From Streptomyces celluloflavus (GTDB lineage Bacteria; Actinomycetota; Actinomycetes; Streptomycetales; Streptomycetaceae): a DNA stretch of 64,000 nucleotides. The notes beneath the pieces are model-generated. The model searched no databases. It was not told the origin of the DNA and saw nothing but the letters and a program-made list of their open reading frames with translations. Below are positions 32,784-40,852 of the stretch, one piece after another. Both the position numbers and the translations under genes were made by a program. The stretch is from positions 1-64,000 of the forward strand of contig JOEL01000011.1 of the NCBI GenBank assembly GCA_000720995.1, in the 5' to 3' direction. How positions within the stretch are numbered: the first letter of the stretch is position 1; the number at the start of each line of letters is the position of its first letter.

Positions 32784-34136
32784 TTGTCCACGTCTGCCGA
32801 GACCCCGGCCTCGTCCCAGGCCCCCAAGACTTCCAAGTTCCGCATACCCAAGGTCCCGTTCTGGGCCCAGATCCTGGCCGGCCTCGTCCTCGGCGTGCTG
32901 CTCGGCTGGATCGCCAAGAGCGGTGACGTCGGCTGGCTCACGGCCACCCTCAAGCAGATCGGCGACCTCTTCATCCAGCTGCTGAAGCTGGCCGTCGCCC
33001 CCCTCGTCTTCTTCGCGATCCTGGTGTCGATCACCAACCTGCGGCAGGTCAACAACGCCGCCCGGCTCGCCACCCGCACCCTGCTGTGGTTCATGGTCAC
33101 CTCGCTGATCGCCGTCGCGATCGGCCTGGCCATCGGCCTGATCACCAACCCCGGCGCGGGCACCGGCCTGACCCCCAAGGACGGCAAGCTCCCGCAGCAC
33201 GCCGGCTCCTGGATCGACTTCCTGACCGGCATCGTCCCCACCGATGTCGTCACGCCGTTCACCGAACTCAACGTCCTCCAGATCGTCTTCATGGCGGCCG
33301 TCGCCGGGATCGCCGCCCTCCAGCTCGGTGAGAAGGCCGAGCCGGTGCTGAAGATCAGCCGCTCGGTGCTGGAACTGCTCCAGAAGGCGCTGTGGTGGGT
33401 CATCCGCCTCGCCCCGATCGGCACCGTCGGCCTCATCGGCAAGGCGATCGCGACGTACGGCTGGAACCTGATCGGCAAGTACGCGACCTTCACCGTCGAC
33501 ATCTACGTCGGCTGCGCCATCGTCCTGTTCGGCGTCTACCCGCTGCTGCTCGGCACGGTCGCCAAGGTCAACCCGCTCCAGTTCTTCAAGGGCGCCTGGC
33601 CCGCGATCCAGCTGGCCTTCGTCTCCCGCTCCTCGGTCGGCACCATGCCCGTCACCCAGAAGGTCACCGAGCGCCTCGGTGTGCCGAAGGAGTATGCCTC
33701 CTTCGCGGTGCCGTTCGGCTCGACGACCAAGATGGACGGCTGCGCCTCGATCTACCCGGCCATCGCCGCGATCTTCATCGCGCAGATCTTCGACGTCCCG
33801 CTGGGCATCGGCGACTACCTCCTGATCGCCTTCGTCTCGGTCATCGGCTCGGCCGCCACCGCCGGCCTGACCGGCGCGACGGTCATGCTGACCCTGACCC
33901 TCTCCACCCTGGGCCTCCCCCTGGAGGGCGTCGGCCTGCTGATGGCGATCGACCCGATCCTCGACATGATGCGTACCGCCACCAACGTGGCCGGTCAGGT
34001 CGTCATCCCGATCCTGGTCTCCGCCAAGGAGAAGATCCTGGATCACGAGGCGTACGGGCGTGCCGCGGACATCAGCCTGGACACGGCCGTCGCTGACGGC
34101 GTGGAGGAGAAGGTCTCCGTGGCGGCTGCTGCTTAG
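32784..34136 (+). CDS. Dicarboxylate/amino acid:cation symporter (SDF family)
   Basis: Protein of about 450 residues of the DAACS/SDF family (GltP, DctA, TcyP). The hairpin HP1 has SRSSVGTMP. Helix 7 has STTKMDGCA, with KMDGC in place of the NMDGT seen in glutamate carriers, and helix 8 has MMRTATNVAGQ. These substitutions make glutamate or C4-dicarboxylate doubtful as substrate. The Cys-rich leader upstream suggests cystine or another sulfur compound, in the manner of TcyP. The TTG at 32784 has GGAG eight bases upstream; a GTG at 32775 is too close to that site. Confidence 0.88.
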   Translation: MSTSAETPASSQAPKTSKFRIPKVPFWAQILAGLVLGVLLGWIAKSGDVGWLTATLKQIGDLFIQLLKLAVAPLVFFAILVSITNLRQVNNAARLATRTLLWFMVTSLIAVAIGLAIGLITNPGAGTGLTPKDGKLPQHAGSWIDFLTGIVPTDVVTPFTELNVLQIVFMAAVAGIAALQLGEKAEPVLKISRSVLELLQKALWWVIRLAPIGTVGLIGKAIATYGWNLIGKYATFTVDIYVGCAIVLFGVYPLLLGTVAKVNPLQFFKGAWPAIQLAFVSRSSVGTMPVTQKVTERLGVPKEYASFAVPFGSTTKMDGCASIYPAIAAIFIAQIFDVPLGIGDYLLIAFVSVIGSAATAGLTGATVMLTLTLSTLGLPLEGVGLLMAIDPILDMMRTATNVAGQVVIPILVSAKEKILDHEAYGRAADISLDTAVADGVEEKVSVAAAA

Positions 34137-34153
34137 CCTGAGTTCTTCCGTGG

Positions 34154-34188
34154 ATGCGCCCCGGCCTTTTTTCAAGGCCGGGGCGCAT
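34154..34188 (+). terminator. Terminator after the SDF symporter
   Basis: A perfect 15-bp stem (ATGCGCCCCGGCCTT at 34154-34168 with 34174-34188) carries a 5-nt TTTTC loop. It starts 18 bp after the stop codon. Confidence 0.9.
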
Positions 34189-34392
34189 TCGTGTGCGCTG
34201 CCGGTCCATAACGCCGTTGGTGGAGTTACCGAAGGATGGGCACGCCGGGTCGAATGCCGTGAGTTACCTGGTACTGGTGTCTGCGGCCTTCTCGTCGCCA
34301 GGTGTGAGGGGCCTCGGACGCGCTGTTGTCCTGATGTGAGCCGCGTCACTAGTGTGGTGGACCTGTCCGGATCGGTGAACTCGGAGGCGGCC

Positions 34393-34662
34393 ATGGACCG
34401 TGGGTGGGAAGTCGACCCCTCAGCCTCGTTCGCCCGGCGGCTGGGGAAGTCGGCCCAGGAGTCGGGGGAATCAAAGGACAAGAGCGGCTGTCCGGACATC
34501 TGGGAACTGGACAACGGGGATATCGCGGTGATTGGCCGGGATCACACGGAGACGTACAGCTCGCGTCTTCCCGGGGGAGTCACCGTCGCACCGGACGAGC
34601 GCATCGTCATCATCCCTGGGCGCATGCTGCGGTTGGCGAAGCCGGATATTCCCGATGCTTGA
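34393..34662 (+). CDS. Small protein, first gene of the STAND operon
   Basis: Protein of 89 residues. It carries CPDIWELDNGDIAVIGRD, then LPGGVTVAPDERIVIIPGR. The segment resembles a small Streptomyces protein I recall next to DUF6879 genes. The N-terminal third is charged and probably disordered. The ATG at 34393 has GGAGG upstream. Its stop overlaps the start region of the next gene (34655) by 8 bp, so the two are coupled. No enzymatic motif. A sensor or partner role in the operon is only a guess. Confidence 0.75.
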   Translation: MDRGWEVDPSASFARRLGKSAQESGESKDKSGCPDIWELDNGDIAVIGRDHTETYSSRLPGGVTVAPDERIVIIPGRMLRLAKPDIPDA

Positions 34663-35290
34663 TCTCGACGCCCTGCACCTTGATCCATCGCGCGGGGTCT
34701 ACCTTCCTCTGGACCTCTACAACAGCGATTTCGCGGAACGCGAGAGCGCCACGCGTGATCACGTGTCCTGGAAGTTCGAGCGCCGCCAGCATTTCGAAGA
34801 GCGGAACGATCCCAGTCGGGATGCGCTCGGCCAGGGCCGCTGGGACGAGGCGCTGCGGCTCCTGGATGAGGAGCGCGGCCGCTGGCTGGCCATCGCACGG
34901 GAGGACGAGCAGCGCGGCGCGCCGTTCCGCCGTGTCCGTGTGGTGGAGGCGCCGCCAACTCCCTATATGTGGTGGGAGCTGCACGCACTGAGCGTGCAGG
35001 CGAAGGCCGGTATGGGTATCCGGGTCGTCGACGCCGAGCGAGTGCGCCCGTGGGAGAAGGCCCGCCTGCTGCCGGAGGTCGTGGTGATCGGCGGGCGGGT
35101 GCTCTACGAGGTCGTCTATACCGAGGCGGGCGTGCTGGAAGGGGGCAGGCGATTCACCGACGCCGGGCTCGCGGAGAGCTGGGAGAGGTTCATCGCGTCT
35201 CTCTATGAGAACGGTGAGGACGTGGTCTCCTGTGTCGACCGGTATGTGTCGCAGTTCCCCCGGCCGGGCCTCGGACGGGAAGAGGACTGA
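34655..35290 (+). CDS. DUF6879-like protein
   Basis: Protein of 211 residues, soluble, rich in Trp and Arg (WKFERRQHFEERND, LLDEERGRWLAIAREDE, YMWWELHALSVQAKAGMGI). These match the DUF6879 group of actinobacterial proteins, often beside XRE regulators or signalling genes. No catalytic residues are evident. The ATG at 34655 lies within the end of the preceding gene, and the stop is directly followed by the TTG of the NTPase gene. The operon arrangement suggests the three products act together. Confidence 0.75.
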   Translation: MLDLDALHLDPSRGVYLPLDLYNSDFAERESATRDHVSWKFERRQHFEERNDPSRDALGQGRWDEALRLLDEERGRWLAIAREDEQRGAPFRRVRVVEAPPTPYMWWELHALSVQAKAGMGIRVVDAERVRPWEKARLLPEVVVIGGRVLYEVVYTEAGVLEGGRRFTDAGLAESWERFIASLYENGEDVVSCVDRYVSQFPRPGLGREED

Positions 35291-37705
35291 TTGACCAGCG
35301 GGAACGGCCGCGGGAGTGAGGAGCCTCCCGGTAGCACTTGGTCGGAGATGTCGGGGACGTCCCGCGATGTGGTGCAAGCGGGGAATGTCAGTGGCGGGGT
35401 GCACTTCCACCACCACGGGAGCCGGGACCGCGGAACCTCACCGCCACGTCAACTCCCCGGTGACGTAAGGGGCTTCGTCAACCGCGTGGACGAACTGGAG
35501 CGGCTGGACGCGGTGCTGCCGGGCCGGGACGGCGAACCCGTGGTCGTCTCCATCTGCGTGATCGCGGGTACCGCGGGAGCGGGCAAGACGTCGCTCGCCC
35601 TGCACTGGGCCCACCAGGTCCGGGACCGCTTTCCCGACGGCCAACTCCACCTCAACCTCCGTGGCTACGATCCGCAGGAGCCCGTGACCGCGGGGGAAGC
35701 ACTGCATCGCTTCCTCACTGCGCTCGGCGTTCCCTCCGACGCCGTGCCGCCGGACGCGGAGGCCGCGGCCGCGCTGTATCGGTCCCTGCTGGCCGACCGC
35801 CGAGTTCTCGTCGTCCTGGACAACGCCTCCACCGTCAGCCAGGTCCGCCCGCTGTTGCCGGGCGGTGATCGATGTCTGACGATCGTGACCAGCCGCAACC
35901 GGCTGTCGGGACTGGCGATACGGGACGGCGCGCACCGCATCACGCTGGGAACCCTGCCCGAGGAAGCGGCCGTCGCGTTGCTGCGGGTCGTGACGGCCGG
36001 GTTCCGTCCGCAGGACGACGAGGAGAAGCTGTCAGAGCTTTCGCGCCTGTGCGCGAGGCTGCCCTTGGCCCTGCGTATCGCGGCGGAGCGGGCGGCGAGC
36101 CATCCGCACATGCGGCTGGAAGAGCTGATCGCCGACCTGCGGGACGAATCGGCACTGTGGGATGCCCTCAGCTCCGGTGACGAGGAGGAAGCCGAAGCGG
36201 TGCGGACGGTGTTCGCCTGGTCGTACCGGGCGCTGCCTGCCGAGGCATCGCGCGTCTTCCGGTTGCTCGGGCTGCATCCCGGTCCCGACCTCGGAGCCGG
36301 CGCGGTCTCCGCGCTGGCGGGCATCAGCGTGCGGCGTGCCCGGCAGGTGCTCGACGTACTGGTGGGCGCCCACTTGGTGGAACAGACCGCAGCGGACCGG
36401 TATGAGTTCCATGACCTGTTGCGCGTCTATGCGGTGGACCGCGTGCGAGAGGAGGAGAGCGACGACTCGCGCGGTGAGGCCCTTGGCCGGCTGCTGGACT
36501 GGTATCTGCGCATGGCGGATGCGGCGCAGGGATGGATCGCACCGGACGAAGAGCATGTGCCGCTACCGCAACACGGCGAAAGCACGGAACCGCTGTCCCT
36601 CCCCGGCTACGACCAGGCAGTGGAATGGTCGGAGCGCGAGCAGGCCAACATACTGCCCGCTGTGCGCGCCGCCGAGGACGCCGGCAGGGACGGTCACGCC
36701 TGGCGGCTGGCTGCCGTGTGGCGATATGGGCAGCCGCCGTCCGCCCCGGCCGCGGAGTGGCTGCCCATCGGCGAGATCGGCCTGCGTGCCGTGCGACGGA
36801 CGGGCGACCGCTGGTGGGAGGCCAGGCTCCTGGACGGCCTGGGGATCATCTACCGGCGCATCAATCGCCCCGCGGAGAGCCTGGGTCACCACGAGGATGC
36901 GCTCGGGATCTGGCGAGAACTGGGCGACCGGCACGGCGAGGCGGTGTCGTTGAACGCACTCGGCCTGCTGCATCTCCGCAGGAGGCGGTTGCCGCAAGCC
37001 GAGAGCATGTTCCAGGGCGCCTTGGCCGGCTTCCGGGAACTGGCCGACGCTGGCTGGCAGGCCGTTGTCCTCTCCAACCGTGGCAGAGCCCGGCACGATG
37101 CCGGGTTGCTGACCGAAGCGGCCGACGATGTGCGGGAGGCCGTCGTCGCGCACCGCGAGCAGGGAGACAGCGCGAGCGTGGGCGATGCGCTGGCGGTTCT
37201 CAGCGCCGTGCATCTCGACCGCGGTGAACCCGAGAAGGGACTGCGGGCGGCGCAGGAAGCGGTGGAGATCGCGCTGGAGTTGCGCGATCACACGCTGGAA
37301 GGGTTCTGGCTGCTGACGCTCGGTGCCGCGCAGCTGGCGCTCGGCCGGCCCGGGGTGGCTTTGGAGTCCTACCAGCGGTCAGCCGTGCTGCATCGGCGCC
37401 TGGGGGATCGCAGTCGCGAGGCCCTGGCTTGGCACGGTACGGGAGAGGTGTACGCACGGCTCGGGAGAGACGAGGAGGCGGCGGCGTTTCACCGGCGGGC
37501 GGCGGCCGTCCACCGAGAGCTGGGAGATTCCTGGAACGCGGCCGTTGCCCTGGACGCGCTGGCCACCGCCCTCCGGGCCGACCGCCCGGAGGAGGCCCGT
37601 CGGTGCTGGAGCGACGTGCTGCGTTTGATCGCCGAGTTCGACGACCCACGAGCGGCGAGGCTGCGGGCGCGCGCGGACCGGGGGTCCGGGGAACGAAATC
37701 CTTGA
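35291..37705 (+). CDS. STAND NTPase with TPR-like repeats
   Basis: Protein of 804 residues. The N-terminus has RDVVQAGNVSGGVHFH at about 25-40, a motif seen near the start of many Streptomyces NB-ARC-like proteins. The NTPase core has a P-loop GTAGAGKT (93-100), Walker B VLVVLDN (172-178), a sensor TIVTSRNR (197-204) and an RLPLALRIAAE helix near 250, followed by a winged-helix region to about 400. From about 460 to the end are TPR-like helical repeats that would sense a ligand or partner. The domain architecture equals that of AfsR-like regulators without the DNA-binding domain. The TTG follows the previous stop with no gap. Confidence 0.88.
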   Translation: MTSGNGRGSEEPPGSTWSEMSGTSRDVVQAGNVSGGVHFHHHGSRDRGTSPPRQLPGDVRGFVNRVDELERLDAVLPGRDGEPVVVSICVIAGTAGAGKTSLALHWAHQVRDRFPDGQLHLNLRGYDPQEPVTAGEALHRFLTALGVPSDAVPPDAEAAAALYRSLLADRRVLVVLDNASTVSQVRPLLPGGDRCLTIVTSRNRLSGLAIRDGAHRITLGTLPEEAAVALLRVVTAGFRPQDDEEKLSELSRLCARLPLALRIAAERAASHPHMRLEELIADLRDESALWDALSSGDEEEAEAVRTVFAWSYRALPAEASRVFRLLGLHPGPDLGAGAVSALAGISVRRARQVLDVLVGAHLVEQTAADRYEFHDLLRVYAVDRVREEESDDSRGEALGRLLDWYLRMADAAQGWIAPDEEHVPLPQHGESTEPLSLPGYDQAVEWSEREQANILPAVRAAEDAGRDGHAWRLAAVWRYGQPPSAPAAEWLPIGEIGLRAVRRTGDRWWEARLLDGLGIIYRRINRPAESLGHHEDALGIWRELGDRHGEAVSLNALGLLHLRRRRLPQAESMFQGALAGFRELADAGWQAVVLSNRGRARHDAGLLTEAADDVREAVVAHREQGDSASVGDALAVLSAVHLDRGEPEKGLRAAQEAVEIALELRDHTLEGFWLLTLGAAQLALGRPGVALESYQRSAVLHRRLGDRSREALAWHGTGEVYARLGRDEEAAAFHRRAAAVHRELGDSWNAAVALDALATALRADRPEEARRCWSDVLRLIAEFDDPRAARLRARADRGSGERNP

Positions 37706-37943
37706 TCATGCCGCGCTGCGGCGGTAGCGGCTCCGGGCGGTCCCCCGGGCCGTCCGACACGATCCACGACGTCCCCGAGCCGAGCTGAACGCCCAACCGC
37801 CGATCCGGACGGTGCCATCGGGACGGACCCGCCTCACTGCGTCAGCCGTTGTGCGGAGCCTCGGTGGCTCACCGTGTTCCAGGTACTCGGTGTGCGTCCC
37901 GGCGCGGTGGGCCCACGGGCTCGGGGCCGGCGATTCCCCCCGC

Positions 37944-38828
37944 TCAGGCGGTAGCCCCCGTATGCCGCAGCAAGGCGCCGGCCAGTGGGGCGTGGACGGC
38001 CGGGGGGAGGGCGTGGCCCATGCCCGCTATCTCCACGAGGTGTGCGGTGCCGATGGCCTGGGTGAGGTGGTGCGGGTGCGGGGGCGGGAAGACCGGTTCG
38101 GCGGGGGCGGAGATGACCAGGGTCGGGATCTCGTTCGCGGCGAGCTGCTCGGTGCGGAGCATGCCGGAGTGGTCGGCGCGGCCGTGTGCGGTGGAGGAGG
38201 TGTAGTGGCCGGTGTGCTCGATGATGCCGCGTTCGAGATCGCGGAAGTAGTCGGCGTCGAAGGGGAGTTGGGGCCCGGCGAGGAGGCGCCAGTGCGCGAC
38301 CCGGCGGTCCAGTTCGGCCTCCGGGCCGTGGTCCTCGACGGGGCGGGCCCACATCTCCAGGACCTCCGGCGAGATGCCGGGCAGGTCGGCGGCCGGGATC
38401 TCGGTGCCGTCGGGGCGGGTGTACGGGGCGGTGCTGAGCGCGTTGGTGCCGATCAGGGTGGCGCTGAGCAGCCGGTCCGGGTGGTCGGCCAGCGCCAGTT
38501 GGGCCAGCATGCCGCCGAGGGACAGCCCGACGATATGGGCCCGGCCGATGCCGAGGCCGTCCAGGACGGCGATCACGTCCTGGGCGAGATCGGTGATGCG
38601 GTACGGCCGTTCGTCGAAGGCCCAGGTGGAGCGGCCGGTGTCGCGGTGGTCGTAGCGGATGACGCGGTGGTGGGCGGCGAGCGCGTCGACCAGCGGTTCG
38701 GGCCAGCCGGGGCCGGGCATCGTGGCGCCCGCGATCAGGAGCAGCGGGGGCGCGTCGACGGGGCCGAGTTGTTCGGTCCACAGACGGAATCCCGGGGCGG
38801 TGTCGATGAATTGTTGTTGCTGCTGCAT
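37944..38828 (-). CDS. Alpha/beta hydrolase
   Basis: Protein of 294 residues. The nucleophile elbow is GLSLGG at 101-106 (Ser103), the oxyanion region is LLIAGATM, YDHRDTGRS is a family-typical strand end, and the C-terminal GMGHALP gives the catalytic His. It looks like the RdmC/aclacinomycin methylesterase or haloperoxidase-like group. It opens with five Gln residues. It is divergent from a TetR gene across a gap with two palindromes and may be its target. Substrate unknown. Confidence 0.88.
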   Translation of the reverse strand: MQQQQQFIDTAPGFRLWTEQLGPVDAPPLLLIAGATMPGPGWPEPLVDALAAHHRVIRYDHRDTGRSTWAFDERPYRITDLAQDVIAVLDGLGIGRAHIVGLSLGGMLAQLALADHPDRLLSATLIGTNALSTAPYTRPDGTEIPAADLPGISPEVLEMWARPVEDHGPEAELDRRVAHWRLLAGPQLPFDADYFRDLERGIIEHTGHYTSSTAHGRADHSGMLRTEQLAANEIPTLVISAPAEPVFPPPHPHHLTQAIGTAHLVEIAGMGHALPPAVHAPLAGALLRHTGATA

Positions 38829-38992
38829 GGGGCGGCCTTTCCGGGGCGGTGAACGGCTTCCGGGGCCGGCTTCGGAAGCTGGCTTCGGGGGGGCGGTGGG
38901 ACGGAACGGTGGAACGGATCGGAACGGTGGCGGAACGGCGGAACGGCGCCTGCGACGGAGCCGTGGTGGCGGCTGCCGCGGCCATCGCGTGA

Positions 38993-39076
38993 CGAGACGT
39001 ATCGTCTCGCATTGCCCAGGACTGGGTCAAGGGCCGGGTGGCGGAGAGCGGAGATCGTAAACTTACTTTGCAGTAA
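38993..39076. promoter_or_regulatory. Two palindromes between the hydrolase and TetR genes
   Basis: CGAGACG-TAT-CGTCTCG is a perfect 7-bp inverted repeat at 38993-39009. TTACT-TTGC-AGTAA at 39063-39076 is a second one just before the TetR start region. Either could be the TetR operator. The DNA from about 38905 to 38960 also carries repeated GGAACGG units. Confidence 0.6.
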
Positions 39077-39103
39077 ATGGGGCGGGCTGGAAGGGCGTGC
39101 GGC

Positions 39104-39802
39104 GTGAGTGCTGTGAAGAGCAAGCGGGTGCCGCGGGCGGTGCGGGAGCAGCAGATGCTGGACGCCGCGGTGCGCACGTTCGCGCGGCGTGGCTATCGGG
39201 CGGCCTCGATGGATGAGATCGCCGAGGTGGCCGGGGTCTCCAAACCGCTCGTCTACCTCTATCTGAACTCGAAAGAAGAGCTGTTCAGCGCGGTGATCCG
39301 ACGGGAGTCGGCGGCGCTGGTCGAGGCGGTGACGGCGGCCGTCGAACCGGACGCGCCCGCCGACCGCCAGCTGTGGAGCGGGCTGACGGGCTTCTTCGCG
39401 CACACCGCCGAGCATCCGGACGGCTGGGCGGTGCTGCATCAGCAGGCGCGCACGCACGGCGAGCCGTTCGCCCTCGAAGTGGCCGCGATGCGGGCGGAGA
39501 TCGTGCGGTTCGTGACGGAGCTGATCGGCGCGGCGGCCCAGGAGGCGGGCTGTGTGGGCGAGTTGGCCGACCGTGAGGTGGCCGGTCTGGCGCATGCGCT
39601 GGTCGGCGCGGCCGAGTCGCTCGCGGAGTGGGCCAACGTCCGTACGGACGAGGACGCTTCGGCGGAACAGGAACAGGAACAGGAAGGGGAAAGGGGTCGG
39701 CAGCGTCCGGCGGCGAAGGACACGGCCGCCACGCTGATGAATTTCGCCTGGGCCGGGCTGGGGCGGCTGATGGACGGCGAGCGGTGGGCGCCGGAGGCGT
39801 GA
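39104..39802 (+). CDS. TetR-family transcriptional regulator
   Basis: Protein of about 232 residues. The N-terminal HTH runs through REQQMLDAAVRTFARRGYRA, MDEIAEVAGVSKPLVYLYLNSKEELF. A ligand domain follows. Near residue 190 is a Glu/Gln-rich stretch (EQEQEQEGERGRQ), coded by GGAACA/GGAAGG repeats. The GTG at 39104 has GGAAGGG upstream; the earlier ATG at 39077 lies in the putative operator region. It is divergent from the alpha/beta hydrolase at 37944 and probably represses it. Confidence 0.87.
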   Translation: MSAVKSKRVPRAVREQQMLDAAVRTFARRGYRAASMDEIAEVAGVSKPLVYLYLNSKEELFSAVIRRESAALVEAVTAAVEPDAPADRQLWSGLTGFFAHTAEHPDGWAVLHQQARTHGEPFALEVAAMRAEIVRFVTELIGAAAQEAGCVGELADREVAGLAHALVGAAESLAEWANVRTDEDASAEQEQEQEGERGRQRPAAKDTAATLMNFAWAGLGRLMDGERWAPEA

Positions 39803-40098
39803 CGGGCCGTGGGTCCGGCGGCCGGCCGCGGTGCGCTCCGGCGGGCCACTCGCGGGGCCGTGCCCCGCACATCGGACGAACGGGCGGCGCCTTACCGGCC
39901 GTTCGGTCCGGACGGGGCCCGCCGCGAGTGCGGATCGCGGTGGTGTGCACCAGCGTGGATCACGGTGATGCGCGCCTACCCGGGACACTTACCCGGGACG
40001 CTTACCTGGGGGGTAATCGTCGCGGACCGCCGTCGCCGACAAGAATGGTGATCTCGCCGCGTCGGTCCGACGCGGCCGCCACGTTGGAGGCATCAACC
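39803..40098. other. Intergenic with 13-bp tandem repeat
   Basis: No gene seen. TACCCGGGACACT (39977-39989) is followed by TACCCGGGACGCT (39990-40002) and a partial third copy, TACCTGGG, to 40010. These lie about 90 bp before the SnoaL-like gene and could be a regulator site or a start-region hairpin. Confidence 0.5.
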
Positions 40099-40551
40099 AT
40101 GGCCACAGCCACCCCCACGACCACGCGCACCGTGGTGGAGGAGCTCCTGCGCCGGATCGGCGAGGGCGACCCCGAGCGGATCGCCGAGCTGTACGCGGAG
40201 CGGGGCGACTGGAAGCTGGACTGGCCGGCGGCGGAGCACGGCCGCGCGGCCACCCCGTGGATCCGCCACCGGACCACCCGCGCCGACGCCGCCGCCCACT
40301 ACCGCGAGCTCGCCGAGCACCACGTCCCCGGGCGGGCGGCCACCGAGATCGAGCGCATCCTCATCGACGGCGATGATGCGGTCGTACTCGGCGTGATCCG
40401 CCAGACCGCCCGGTCCACCGGGCGCTCCTACAGCGCCCGCTTCGCCCTGCACCTCACGGTCGAAGGCGGCCTTGTCACCCGGCACCATGTCTACGAGGAC
40501 AGCCTCGCCGTCGCCCAGGCGTTCGCGGCGGGACCGTCGGAGGTCCGCTGA
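40099..40551 (+). CDS. SnoaL-like / NTF2-fold protein
   Basis: Protein of 150 residues. TVVEELLRRIGEGDPERIAELYAERGDW and later RFALHLTVEGGLVTRHHVYEDSL match SnoaL/ketosteroid isomerase-like proteins of the NTF2 fold. The His-Tyr-Glu-Asp end is typical. The role is unknown; many act as isomerases or small-molecule cyclases. The ATG at 40099 has GGAGG upstream. The neighbours are unrelated, so it is probably its own unit. Confidence 0.85.
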   Translation: MATATPTTTRTVVEELLRRIGEGDPERIAELYAERGDWKLDWPAAEHGRAATPWIRHRTTRADAAAHYRELAEHHVPGRAATEIERILIDGDDAVVLGVIRQTARSTGRSYSARFALHLTVEGGLVTRHHVYEDSLAVAQAFAAGPSEVR

Positions 40552-40852
40552 CGGGTCCTGGGGCTTCTGACGGATCTCCGCGGGCGAGGGGCGCGCGATC
40601 CTCGGCGCGGCAGCCGCCGCCGAGCGGCGTACCCGGCAGGCTGCGCAAAGGCGCCCCGCCTCGCCCACGCCTCGTCCTCGCCGTCAGATCCGGCACCGCC
40701 GGCGAGTTACCGGCCGAACTGCGCGACGCCGACCGCGCGGAGCCCGATGCGGCCACGGCCACCGTCGAGCCGGGCCGGATGACGGTATGCCAGGGTGATC
40801 GAGCCCGTTTTCCCGTCGAATCGAGCCCGTTCTCCCGTCGAGAGGAGCCCGC
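40552..40852. other. Intergenic before alpha/beta hydrolase
   Basis: No gene is supported. It holds a 21-bp direct repeat (40799-40819 and 40821-40841, one mismatch) around TCGAGCCCGTTTTCCCGTCG, ending 11 bp before the hydrolase start codon. Confidence 0.45.
40799..40841. repeat. 2 x 21-bp near-perfect direct repeat
   Basis: TCGAGCCCGTT, T or C, then TCCCGTCGA occurs at 40799-40819 and again at 40821-40841, with one mismatch and a one-base gap. It sits in the leader of the hydrolase gene at 40853. Confidence 0.9.

Noticed and set aside
40682..40852. Possible start or remnant of another gene before the hydrolase
   Set aside because: A short readable stretch (GELPAELRDADRAEPDAATATV) exists, but no family, no start and no conserved end support a gene.
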